NCBI RefSeq assembly: GCF_946885955.1
Contig: NZ_CAMPHI010000003.1
Location: 1-64,000, forward strand
Origin: an uncultured Pseudomonas sp.
Lineage (GTDB): Bacteria; Pseudomonadota; Gammaproteobacteria; Pseudomonadales; Pseudomonadaceae
Direction of reading: 5' to 3'
DNA: 64,000 nt
Part shown: piece by piece, positions 43,533-51,702 of the stretch
Layout of the letters: the number at the start of each line of letters is the position of its first letter
Numbering within the stretch: position 1 is the stretch's first letter
The notes under the pieces: model-generated
Seen by the model: the letters and a program-made list of their open reading frames with translations, nothing else
Databases searched by the model: none
What the model was told of the DNA's origin: nothing
Program-made: the position numbers and the translations under genes

Positions 43533-45998
43533 TCAACGCCAAGCCTGCAGATGCCGAGCATCCAGACGCTGCCATTGGCCAGCCCGCTGCTGTTCCTCTG
43601 CCGGCAACCACAAACCGGTGCTTGCGATCAGACTTTGCGCGGGCAAGGCAAGTAGCTCATCCAGGGCGATCAGGCGCAGCTCGCCGGAATCGTCCTCAAC
43701 CTGATAGTCATAGGCGAAGGTACGAACCCGCAGCCCTTGGCTGTCGAAGCCTTCGAAATGCGGCATCAGGCCAATCGCTGCGCGGCTGCTGCGCAGGCTT
43801 TTCTCACTCAGATCCAGCAACAGCAGCAACCAGATATCCTCCTGGCTGTCGCCAGCGCGCGCATCGAAACGATCCAGATGGCGAGTCAGTGCCAGGTAGC
43901 GGCCATCCGCCGACCAGATCATCGCCGGCGCCAGATCGGCAACCGCGCAGCCCGAGGCGGTCAGCAGACAGCCGCCCTGACGCGGGTGGCTTTCGCGCAG
44001 GTAGCTATCGCGATAGCTGCTCTCTGCGCCGAACAGCCAGGCGGCGTCACGGCCGTGCGGAGCAGGCAGAATAAAATCGCCCTCGGCATTGGCGGCGGGC
44101 GCTTGCTCGGCCAAACGCCAGCGTGGCAATAGGCTTAGGCCGTCGGCATCAATTCGCACCTGCGCGACCTGGTAATACAGGCGCGAGCCTGCGGTCGGCG
44201 CGACGAAAGCGGCGGCGGTTTCCGCGCCGGGGGCCTGACGGTCGAATCGGCGTAACGGCGTACTGTCTTGATCCTCATCCAGGCGCCCGCCGATATGCGC
44301 CAAGCTCAGCACCTTGCCGCGTAGATCGTAGAAGCGTGCGACCAGCAACGGTTGTTCGAGCCGCAGCAGCGAACGCGTCTGCACATCGGCGATCACCACC
44401 TGATGCGGTACTGCCGGCGCCTCGGCGAATGCCAGCAGCGCCAGGTAGCGGCCGCAATCGGAGACGCGGTGATCCAGGCACCATTCGCCGTCCAACTGCC
44501 ACTCACCGATGCGGCAGGCATAGGCCCCGCGCGCGCCGTCCGCGCTATCGCGCAACCAACTTAGGCAAGACGCCAATTGATCCTGCATAGGCTGCAGATG
44601 CAGCTCGCTGGCGTCTTGGCCGTCGAGCGCCGTGGCCAGCTGCAGTCTGGTCAACCGATATTCCCCCGGCACCGCCCGCCCTAAAGCGTCATAACCGGCC
44701 AGGGCTTCTGTGTCGCCATGAATACTTCGCAGGCTATAACCAAAACCCAAGCGGTCAGTCTCGGCGAAGTCGAAATAGGCTTCACGCCAGAGCTGTCGCG
44801 CATCCAGACGACAGGGTGCGCCCCAGTTCAACGAAGGCTCGTCCGCCCGCGCCTGCCAGGGTTCCGGCAAGGCCCGCCAGCCGTGCTCGGGCTGCCATAA
44901 CCAGCAATCGTTGCTGTAGCGGTTTTCCACCTGTGCTTGCGGCCGGGCCCGGCACACCAGGGCCTGACCGTCATCGCGCCATACCACGCTTTCGCCGTCA
45001 TGCAGCAACAGGCCACTGGGCTGCTCGTCGATCAGCAGGCGATAGCTGGGGTAACGCAGCGGCGTCAGCGGATTGTCCAGGCCGTTCAGGTTATCCGGCA
45101 GGTTCAACTCGCCGATCAACACATGGGCGCCCCGGGGCGCGACAAACTCCAGCCGTGTGGCTTGCAGTTGCTGCGCCCAGGCCGGTGCCAGCCAGAGGTC
45201 GCCGATGGCGATAAAATCCTCGCTCCGAGCCTGACGCAGCAGGTCGGCCAGGCCGATTTTGTAACCCTGATTGGACACCAGGGGGCTATACCGACCGCGG
45301 ATTTCCGTCGTGCTGAATTCGTCCAGCTCCCAGAACTCGGTGCATTCCGGGCAATGATGCAGGCGGCGCAGCTGCCGATCGAAAATCGCCAAACCCCAGG
45401 TACCGCGAGATGGCACGGGCGCAGCGAAGTAGCGGCCGTCGCTGGAGAACATCGCCGAGCTGCCTAGCCCCTCCAACACCACGCCGTCGGGCAACAGGTA
45501 ATCGCAGTAGGCCGGCCCACCCATGGCGATCTCGCCCCAGTTGAAGGTGTGGATCGGCCCACCCTCGGGGGTAAATGCGATCGCCCCGCTGCCCCAGGCG
45601 CTGATACCCGAAGGCTCGCCCCCAGCCACCGTTTCCGGCTTGGCCGATGCCAAGCCCAGGCGACGCTCGAGGGTGGCGAGACCGGCCAGGCCAAACAGGA
45701 TGGTCAAAATCCCAGCCGCCAAGTTCCAGTACTCCGGCAGCACCCGACCCAGGCCAAAGCCCAGGCCGATCAATGCGCCAGTCGCTAAACGACTCAGGGC
45801 ATTGGCCGCATCGGCATAACCCAGCTTGGCAACCCCACCCATCGAGGCCACCAGCAGCGAACCCCCGGCCAGGGTCAGCAGCGGCGGCGCCATGGCGAAC
45901 AGGATGATCGGCACTATCAGTACCGCAAGCTGCCAGAGCAGCTCCAGTAGCAAGCGTGGCAGGCTTTTGTCGTCGGTTTCGTGAGGGGTGGCGGGCAT
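43533..45998 (-). CDS. Large unknown membrane protein with beta-propeller-like repeats
   Basis: An 821-residue protein I cannot assign to a characterised family. N-terminal hydrophobic segments (LLLELLWQLAVLIVPIILFA, LTLAGGSLLVASMGGVA and ALIGLGFGLGRV...GILTILFGLAGLA) suggest three or four membrane spans within residues 10-110. The remaining 700 residues lack hydrophobic spans but contain several SxDGRYxA/L units (MFSSDGRYFAAPV, SDCGRYLALLAF, WSADGRYLALTRH) as in WD40/TolB-type propellers. It is preceded by the anti-sigma-like gene with a 194-bp gap. ATG 45998 has GGAG 6 nt upstream. Confidence 0.65.
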   Translation of the reverse strand: MPATPHETDDKSLPRLLLELLWQLAVLIVPIILFAMAPPLLTLAGGSLLVASMGGVAKLGYADAANALSRLATGALIGLGFGLGRVLPEYWNLAAGILTILFGLAGLATLERRLGLASAKPETVAGGEPSGISAWGSGAIAFTPEGGPIHTFNWGEIAMGGPAYCDYLLPDGVVLEGLGSSAMFSSDGRYFAAPVPSRGTWGLAIFDRQLRRLHHCPECTEFWELDEFSTTEIRGRYSPLVSNQGYKIGLADLLRQARSEDFIAIGDLWLAPAWAQQLQATRLEFVAPRGAHVLIGELNLPDNLNGLDNPLTPLRYPSYRLLIDEQPSGLLLHDGESVVWRDDGQALVCRARPQAQVENRYSNDCWLWQPEHGWRALPEPWQARADEPSLNWGAPCRLDARQLWREAYFDFAETDRLGFGYSLRSIHGDTEALAGYDALGRAVPGEYRLTRLQLATALDGQDASELHLQPMQDQLASCLSWLRDSADGARGAYACRIGEWQLDGEWCLDHRVSDCGRYLALLAFAEAPAVPHQVVIADVQTRSLLRLEQPLLVARFYDLRGKVLSLAHIGGRLDEDQDSTPLRRFDRQAPGAETAAAFVAPTAGSRLYYQVAQVRIDADGLSLLPRWRLAEQAPAANAEGDFILPAPHGRDAAWLFGAESSYRDSYLRESHPRQGGCLLTASGCAVADLAPAMIWSADGRYLALTRHLDRFDARAGDSQEDIWLLLLLDLSEKSLRSSRAAIGLMPHFEGFDSQGLRVRTFAYDYQVEDDSGELRLIALDELLALPAQSLIASTGLWLPAEEQQRAGQWQRLDARHLQAWR

Positions 45999-46022
45999 CA
46001 CGCACTCCATGCGCACTTAAAG

Positions 46023-46057
46023 ACGCCATGCTAGCGTTTCGCTCGCAGGCATGGCGT
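46023..46057 (-). terminator. Hairpin between anti-sigma and membrane protein genes
   Basis: Arms ACGCCATGC (46023-46031) and GCATGGCGT (46049-46057) with an inner AGCG/CGCT stem, followed on the minus strand by TCTTTAAG. It could be a weak terminator or attenuator located only 25 bp before the next start. Not a strong call. Confidence 0.3.
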
Positions 46058-46192
46058 GCTTCGTTTGCAGTTCGTAGATCCTGTGTTCATGTGCGCATGC
46101 CAGCGGCGGACGAGGCTGCGCCATGTCCTCCCTACCAATGCACGCAAGTCCAGAAGCAAGCCAGGGATCGCTCCTGCGCCTGTATCGCCCTG

Positions 46193-46891
46193 CTAACGGT
46201 TGTTTTCGAGGCGCAGCAACTGCGCCTCTATATCCAGCTGCGGATAGTCTTGCTGCAAGCGCTGCTGCAGGGCTTTCGCTTCCTCGGTCTTTCCGGCACG
46301 GCGCAACTCCAGCAGTTGTAGCAACAATTGCTCCGGCTGCGCTTGCAGCGCCTTGCTCACCTGCGGCGCAGAGGCCGCGGCCATCGGCGGCTCTGCGTTT
46401 GGCGCCTGGGCGTCGGACAAGGCTTCGCGCTCGGCCGCTGCTTGTTCACGCATTTCTTCTGTTACCAACTCCTTCTTCTCGGCCCTTTGCCGCTCCTGCG
46501 CATAGCTCTGCATGGCCGGTGCCTGTTCGCGCAGCAGGCCTTGCGGTGCCTCGGCTTCGACCACGGGTGCGGCTGGCGCCGGTGCCATCACCGCGCGCGG
46601 CATGGGCGCGTCATAGGTATCGGGGGTTCGCTCCAGGGTACGCCAGGTCAGGCTGACGCCGATGCCGACACAAGCCAGCCCGGCCACCGCCACCGACCAG
46701 CGCTGGCGACCGCCCGGGCCGAACAGCCAGGCATGCAGACGCTGGCTCCAAGCAGGCTTGCTCGCTACCTGCGCGGCGCGGGCCGCGGCGAGGATGCGCG
46801 CGTCCAGTTCGGCGGACGGTTCGCCCTGGCCATGAGCGCGAAAATGATCGAACAGCGCCTGCTCATGTGGATCGTGTTGGTCGCGGTTCAT
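46193..46891 (-). CDS. Anti-sigma-factor-like membrane protein
   Basis: A 232-residue protein with a cytoplasmic N-terminus (MNRDQHDPHEQALFDHFRAHGQGEPSAELDARILAAARAA), one transmembrane helix (about 66-84: RWSVAVAGLACVGIGVSLTW), a Pro/Ala/Gln/Glu-rich periplasmic region, and a C-terminal helical piece (QLLLQLLELRRAGKTEEAKALQQRL). This layout and the 4-bp overlap with the ECF sigma gene fit an anti-sigma factor, although no classical ZAS motif is visible. Confidence 0.65.
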   Translation of the reverse strand: MNRDQHDPHEQALFDHFRAHGQGEPSAELDARILAAARAAQVASKPAWSQRLHAWLFGPGGRQRWSVAVAGLACVGIGVSLTWRTLERTPDTYDAPMPRAVMAPAPAAPVVEAEAPQGLLREQAPAMQSYAQERQRAEKKELVTEEMREQAAAEREALSDAQAPNAEPPMAAASAPQVSKALQAQPEQLLLQLLELRRAGKTEEAKALQQRLQQDYPQLDIEAQLLRLENNR

Positions 46892-47484
46892 ACGGGTAGC
46901 TCCTCGGCGGCCGGGTCAGCCAGCAGCCGACGTAATTTCTGCAACGCATAGCGCAAACGGCTCTTTACCGTTTCCGCCGGCGTGCGGGTCAGCTCGGCGA
47001 TCTCATGTAATTCAAGATCGCCGTGGGCGCGCAGCAGGAAGACTTCACGCTGCTCCGCCGGCAGATCGGCGAGCGCGGCCTGCAGGCGCTCCTGGTCGCG
47101 ACTCAGGCTAAGCTGCCGCTCAGGATTGGTCTCGCTGCATGGCTGGTCATGCAGCTGCTCGTCGAACACCTCATGCTTTCCCTGCTGGCGACCCGATTTG
47201 CGCCAGTGATCGATCAGCCGGTTACGCGCGATCTGATACAGCCAGGTCTTGAACAGCACCGCCTCACGCTGCAGCGACTGGCTGCGGATCAGGCTCATCC
47301 AGGTGTCCTGGAACACCTCCTCGGCCAGCGTCGGGTCGCCACACAGGCCACAGAGAAAACGGAACAGGCCGAGGCGGTGGCGCTGGTAGAGCAACGCAAA
47401 GGCCTCGGCATCGCCCTGGCGATAACGCCGCAACAAGGCGGCGTCCTCTTCGTCGGGCAGTGGAACAGTAGGGTTTGCAGTCAC
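46888..47484 (-). CDS. ECF sigma factor
   Basis: A 198-residue protein starting at GTG 47484 (AAGG upstream, 2 bp before the VWA gene's stop). Sigma-70 region 2 is at about 10-80 (GDAEAFALLYQRHRLGLFRFLCGLC...VFQDTWMSLI) and region 4 at 120-190 (LPAEQREVFLLRAHGDLELHEIAELTRTPAETVKSRL). It probably drives expression of its own operon in response to a cell-envelope signal relayed by the anti-sigma-like protein. Confidence 0.86.
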   Translation of the reverse strand: MTANPTVPLPDEEDAALLRRYRQGDAEAFALLYQRHRLGLFRFLCGLCGDPTLAEEVFQDTWMSLIRSQSLQREAVLFKTWLYQIARNRLIDHWRKSGRQQGKHEVFDEQLHDQPCSETNPERQLSLSRDQERLQAALADLPAEQREVFLLRAHGDLELHEIAELTRTPAETVKSRLRYALQKLRRLLADPAAEELPV

Positions 47485-47485
47485 G

Positions 47486-49255
47486 CTAGTCGACCTTGGC
47501 AGCGCTGGGTGCGGGAAGTGAAGACGGAGTTTGCAGACTTTGCGCCAGTTCGACCAGTTGCACGAACTCGCCGCGCAGGCCAAAGCGATCCTCGCCCTTG
47601 CCGCTGCGCGCCAGTTCGGCGCTGGCGGCCAGATCGAAGGCGCCGGTGTACTGCCCCCCTTTGAGCTGCTGGGCGAAAGCCGCCACCGCGGCGGCGAAGC
47701 GCAGATCCTCGCTAGCCTGAGCGATTACGGGCGCGTTGCCTTGGGCCGCAATGGGGATTTCCAGCAACTTACTGCTGCTCTGCTGCGGCGCCTTGTAGCG
47801 GATGCGCAACAGCGCCAGCTCACCCTGCTTGCCGGTGGCCTTTTCCGTCTGCTGATAGCGAAGCGGCTCCAACCAACCCTTATTGCCGGCCGGGACTATT
47901 TCATAAAGCGCTGTCACCGTATGGCCGGCACCGATCTCGCCGGCATCGACCTTGTCGTTGCTGAAATCTTCACGTTTCAAAGCGCGGTTTTCATAACCGA
48001 GCAGGCGATACTCGCTGACCTGCGCCGGATTGAATTCGACCTGGATTTTCACGTCCTTGGCCACGGTAGCCAAGGTCGAGCCGAGCTGATCGACCAACAC
48101 CTTGCGCGCCTCGCGCAGGTTGTCGATATAGGCGTAATTGCCGTCGCCGGCATCGGCAAGCTGCTCCATCAACTGCTCGTTGTAGTTATCGGTGCCGAAG
48201 CCCAGGGTGGTCAGGGAAACACCGGTCTTGCGCTTATCCGCCGCCAGTTGCTTGAGCGTCTCGAAATCGCTGATACCGACGTTGAAGTCGCCGTCAGTGG
48301 CCAGCAGGATGCGATTGATGCCACCTTCGATAAAGCCCCGCTGCGCCTGCTGATAAGCCAGCTGAATACCCGACTCGCCAGCGGTCGAACCGCCTGCGCT
48401 GAGCTGATCGATGGCCGCGCGGATTTTCGCCTTGTCGCTGCCTGAGGTTGGCTCCAGCACCACACTGCTGGAGCCGGCATAGACCACCAGAGAGACCTTG
48501 TCCTCGGCGCGCAACTGCTCGACCAGCAATTTCAGGGTGCTCTGCACCATGGGCAAGCCTTCGCGGCGATCCATCGAACCGGAAACGTCCACCAGAAACA
48601 CCAGATTGGCCGGCGGCAGTTGGGCCACCTGCATATCCGACGCCTTGATCGCGATGCGCAGCAGACGGCTCTGCGGGTTCCACGGCGTCACCGCCAGTTC
48701 GGTGCCGACGCCAAAGGGCGTATCGCCGCTCGGCAGCGGGTAGGCATAGGGGAAGTAGTTGACCAACTCCTCCAACCGCACCGCATCGGCTGGCGGCAAT
48801 TGCCCCTGGTTGAGGAAGCGCCGGACGTTGGCATAACTGCCGGTATCCACATCGATGCTGAAAGTCGACACCGGAGCTTCGGCTACCGCATGCACCGGAT
48901 TGTCGGCGAGATTCTGATACTGCTCGCGGTCTTGGTCGCGGTAACCCGGAGGCACGGCATCAGCCATCGAACCGGCTATCGGCATCGGCGCATAAGCCAC
49001 GCTAGGCATGACCAGGCGCTCCTCCATGCTGGTTTTGCGCTGCAATTGTGCCGATGCAGCTGCCACTTCCTCCTCGTGCAACTCGGCACGCTGGCTCTGG
49101 CGCACCTGATCGGCGAGCACCACAGCTCCTTCAGGCTTGGCCGCGGAGGCAGCAGCATCGGGGTTGGAGGCGCTACAGGCGCCGAGAGCAAGCAACAAGC
49201 CCGCGGCAAAACCAGCGGTAAGGGGACGGGCAAGCAAAACGGGATAAGCGGACAT
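47486..49255 (-). CDS. VWA-domain lipoprotein (YfbK-like)
   Basis: A 589-residue protein with lipoprotein signal RPLTAGFAAGLLLALGAC. Residues about 120-200 hold a YfbK N-domain (FSIDVDTGSYANVRRFL). The VWA domain follows, with MIDAS motif DVSGSMDR and TDGDFNVG. The C-terminus is a DUF3520-like region (EIVPAGNKGWLEPLRYQ). It should bind a metal-dependent partner on the outer leaflet of the membrane. The gene starts the ECF operon; AGGAG lies 7 nt before ATG 49255. Confidence 0.83.
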   Translation of the reverse strand: MSAYPVLLARPLTAGFAAGLLLALGACSASNPDAAASAAKPEGAVVLADQVRQSQRAELHEEEVAAASAQLQRKTSMEERLVMPSVAYAPMPIAGSMADAVPPGYRDQDREQYQNLADNPVHAVAEAPVSTFSIDVDTGSYANVRRFLNQGQLPPADAVRLEELVNYFPYAYPLPSGDTPFGVGTELAVTPWNPQSRLLRIAIKASDMQVAQLPPANLVFLVDVSGSMDRREGLPMVQSTLKLLVEQLRAEDKVSLVVYAGSSSVVLEPTSGSDKAKIRAAIDQLSAGGSTAGESGIQLAYQQAQRGFIEGGINRILLATDGDFNVGISDFETLKQLAADKRKTGVSLTTLGFGTDNYNEQLMEQLADAGDGNYAYIDNLREARKVLVDQLGSTLATVAKDVKIQVEFNPAQVSEYRLLGYENRALKREDFSNDKVDAGEIGAGHTVTALYEIVPAGNKGWLEPLRYQQTEKATGKQGELALLRIRYKAPQQSSSKLLEIPIAAQGNAPVIAQASEDLRFAAAVAAFAQQLKGGQYTGAFDLAASAELARSGKGEDRFGLRGEFVQLVELAQSLQTPSSLPAPSAAKVD

Positions 49256-49295
49256 GAGGTCTCTCCTGAGCAAACGAACGAACCATTCGCTTAGG

Positions 49296-49325
49296 TAGAC
49301 GCGGAGCTATGCGAAAACGGGTTAA
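49296..49325 (-). promoter_or_regulatory. Candidate ECF-type promoter upstream of VWA gene
   Basis: Minus-strand AACCC and CGTC separated by 17 bp (GGGTT at 49319-49323 and GACG at 49298-49301 on the plus strand) resemble an ECF promoter. The -10 is about 40 bp from ATG 49255. Autoregulation by the sigma factor in the same operon would fit, but this is an eye match only. Confidence 0.35.
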
Positions 49326-49342
49326 AGGGTTAGAAAAACAAA

Positions 49343-49362
49343 GGCCCATCATCGGATGGGCC
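49343..49362 (-). terminator. Rho-independent terminator of the RTX remnant
   Basis: Stem GGCCCATC/GATGGGCC with a 4-nt loop, followed on the minus strand by TTTGTTTTTC. It overlaps the stop codon of the decayed RTX-type reading frame at 49349-49351. Confidence 0.7.
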
Positions 49363-49731
49363 AGTTGGCAGCGATCACCATATCCAGCTGTGCACGCTGG
49401 TCAGCAGTGAGGTTGGACTCACCACCAGGCGGCACGCCGAACGAGGCCATGGCGTCGACCAGGTTTTGCACTTGGTTGTCGAATAATGTATTGGCATCCG
49501 CCGTCTGGAAGCGCTCGACCCGATACTGCTCACCGAGTACCAGTTCTGTACGATCAGCTTATCGCTGCTACCGATGCTGCTTACCTCCAAGTAGTTGGCT
49601 GTACGGCGGAATCACAACCGCTCCTGGCTGATTCCTTCGCCGAATAGGGCCAAATCGCTATTAGCCTCAGCCGCATCGCTTTCCACGATGCGGCCTATAC
49701 CATCGCCAGCTTTAAGCGTCACCGTCGCAGC
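49349..49731 (-). pseudogene. Decayed C-terminus of an RTX/haemolysin-type calcium-binding protein
   Basis: Read on the minus strand, the region shows VTLKAGDG, LALFGEGISQERL then TGA where the family has Trp, FRRTANYLEVSSIGSSDKLIVQNWYS, then a frameshift into QYRVERFQTADANTLFDN and the ending MVIAANWPIR. These blocks match the C-terminal repeat end of RTX-type proteins. There are at least one in-frame stop and one frameshift, and the N-terminal part is missing. Upstream a remnant MSTPKTLRVAA start near 49810 ends in a stop codon. Confidence 0.75.
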
Positions 49732-49900
49732 CGGCGAATAGACCGAGAGCGATCAGGCTAACGCGCTTCTACAGATCAGATTCATGCTGCGACCCTCAAG
49801 GTCTTGGGTGTACTCATGGTTATTGTTCTTTCCTTGTGATCAATACGTGGTCGACGTGGCGGCTTCCTCGTCGACAGCGTGTTCAGGGCGTTTGAGGTGG

Positions 49901-51157
49901 TCAGCCAGGGACTGAGGTTGGCGCTACTGGCTGGGCCAGCACTTCATCGCTCACTAGGCCATCGCCATGAATCAAACGCCTATAGGCCTCCACACCTCGA
50001 CTCACCGAATAGTCTTGCGCACTTAGCCAAGCTGCACGCCTCAATACCTGGAAGTCGCCTAGCCTGCTCAGCGCACTCACTACATTCCTAGCGATATCTT
50101 GCGTATCGAAGAAGTCCACCAACAAACCATTTTCGCCATGCCTGATCACCTCCTGCACCGGCGCCGTATCCGAGCCGATAATCAAACAGTTACTGGCCAT
50201 GGCCTCCAGCAGCGACCACGACAGCACAAAGGGATAAGTCAGGTAGATATGCACCGCCGAAACTTGCAGTACTTTCTTGTAGGTTTCATAAGGCACTTTG
50301 CCGAGAAAGTGCACGCGGCTTAAATCGACGGGATTTTCCGCCAACAGTTTGCTGCGCCAGTTGAGCGCGCCCTTGGGTTTGTTGCCGTAGCTGACGTCAT
50401 CGCCACCGACGATTACCACCTGGCAAGTCGGGTGCTGTTTCAGGATTTGCGGCAGTGCGCGCATAAAGCTGTGAAAACCCCGATACGGCTCCAGGTTGCG
50501 CGCCACATAGGTAATGATCGGGTCGCCGGCCTTAAGCACACGGCCGTTGGGCAGTTGCAAAGTCGCCTCGGGGTCTGGTCCCAGGTTGGCGGTGTCAATG
50601 CCTTCGTGGATCACCTGGATTTTGTCCTGATACGCCTTGGGATGCAGACTGTGTTGCCAATGAGTTGGGGTGATGGCCTGGTCGCAGTTTTCCAGGTTAA
50701 GCAGGTGCAGGGCGTTGCGACTGCGGATGCTGGCGGCGCCGTTGATGTCCAGGGGGAATTCGGGATCGAAACCGGCATCGGCACCCCGGGTCTGGTAGTA
50801 GTACTCGCAGAAGTGGATCAACTTGACGCTGGGGAAGGCTTCCTTGGCGTAGAGGGTTTCGCCCCAGCCGGGATGGGCGACTATTACGTCCGGGCGGTAG
50901 CCTTTGACCTTGAGGTCGAGTAACAGGCGCAGCACTTGCTGGCCATGCAGAATGGCGTCTTCGAAGCTACGGGCGTAAGGGTGGGTGTGCGGGCTTATCG
51001 CCCGATGCGGCTTATAGCGCAGGAGCTTTACGCCGGGCAGACCGGGAGCGGTATCCCGGCCGACGGCCAGCACCTGCACATCTGGCTGTTTAATCAAGTC
51101 CGCGGCGATATGGCGGAACTGGCCGGGGAAGTTCTGGTGGATAAACAGCACGTTCAT
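49901..51157 (-). CDS. GT4-family glycosyltransferase
   Basis: A 418-residue protein with N-domain MNVLFIHQNFPGQFRHIAADLIKQ and C-domain donor-binding motifs YVARNLEPYRGFHSFMRAL and WSLLEAMASNCLIIGSDTAPVQEVI (E-x7-E-type region). It should transfer a sugar from a nucleotide donor to an unknown acceptor. No polysaccharide cluster adjoins; decayed RTX and IS3 pieces lie on either side. The start at 51157 has AAGGAG 7 nt upstream. Confidence 0.85.
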   Translation of the reverse strand: MNVLFIHQNFPGQFRHIAADLIKQPDVQVLAVGRDTAPGLPGVKLLRYKPHRAISPHTHPYARSFEDAILHGQQVLRLLLDLKVKGYRPDVIVAHPGWGETLYAKEAFPSVKLIHFCEYYYQTRGADAGFDPEFPLDINGAASIRSRNALHLLNLENCDQAITPTHWQHSLHPKAYQDKIQVIHEGIDTANLGPDPEATLQLPNGRVLKAGDPIITYVARNLEPYRGFHSFMRALPQILKQHPTCQVVIVGGDDVSYGNKPKGALNWRSKLLAENPVDLSRVHFLGKVPYETYKKVLQVSAVHIYLTYPFVLSWSLLEAMASNCLIIGSDTAPVQEVIRHGENGLLVDFFDTQDIARNVVSALSRLGDFQVLRRAAWLSAQDYSVSRGVEAYRRLIHGDGLVSDEVLAQPVAPTSVPG

Positions 51158-51454
51158 ACCGCGGCTCCTTGCGATTTTGTTATTTGGCTTTAGCCACCGC
51201 ATGAGTCTGCGGCGTTCGACCTACAGCAGGGGTATCGCTGAGCTCAACCCATCCTAACGGTTCCTCAACCTACGCGGCCCAACCTGCGCGGCCCGACCCA
51301 CCCGGTGCTGTTCTGCGCTATTGGATCGCCAGTAAGCTGGCTCCTGCGGGAGGCGGTATTCGTCGTTGGCGTTCGCTTAGGCTTTCGGCGATGTACTGTT
51401 TAAGCGGGCTTAGGAAGTAATCGATCCTGGGTTCTACCCCGTTTCCACGGGCGG
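51158..51454. other. Intergenic region upstream of the IS3 scrap
   Basis: No gene is seen. 51323-51352 resembles one half of a GCCAGTAAGCTGGCTCCTGC REP element. The promoter of the glycosyltransferase gene is not recognisable. Confidence 0.4.
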
Positions 51455-51645
51455 TTTGAAAAGGACTGAAAATTTCAAATCTTGCCGGGCGACTCTACGA
51501 CGCATTCGTGGGTTATGAAACCGCTCGATGTAGTCGAATAAATCCGCCCGTGCTTCATCATGGGTTCGATACGACTGGTGTACCACGCGCTCCCGTTTGA
51601 GCAGGCTGAAGAAGCCTTTACAGGCAGCGTTATCGCCGCAATGAA
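51455..51645 (-). mobile_element. IS3-family transposase fragment (OrfB C-terminal part)
   Basis: The minus strand reads HCGDNAACKGFFSLLKRERV, then YRTHDEARADLFDYIERFHN and PRMRRRVARQDLKFSVLF. This is the C-terminal catalytic part of an IS3-family DDE transposase, containing the last acidic residue of the DDE triad. It is not extended to a full ORF and no inverted repeats are evident, so it is a dead remnant. Confidence 0.75.
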
Positions 51646-51702
51646 TCCATTTTCAGATATCTCACGTCCGGCGTTCGCAGAAGTGTGAAGCCCCCCTGCC
51701 CG

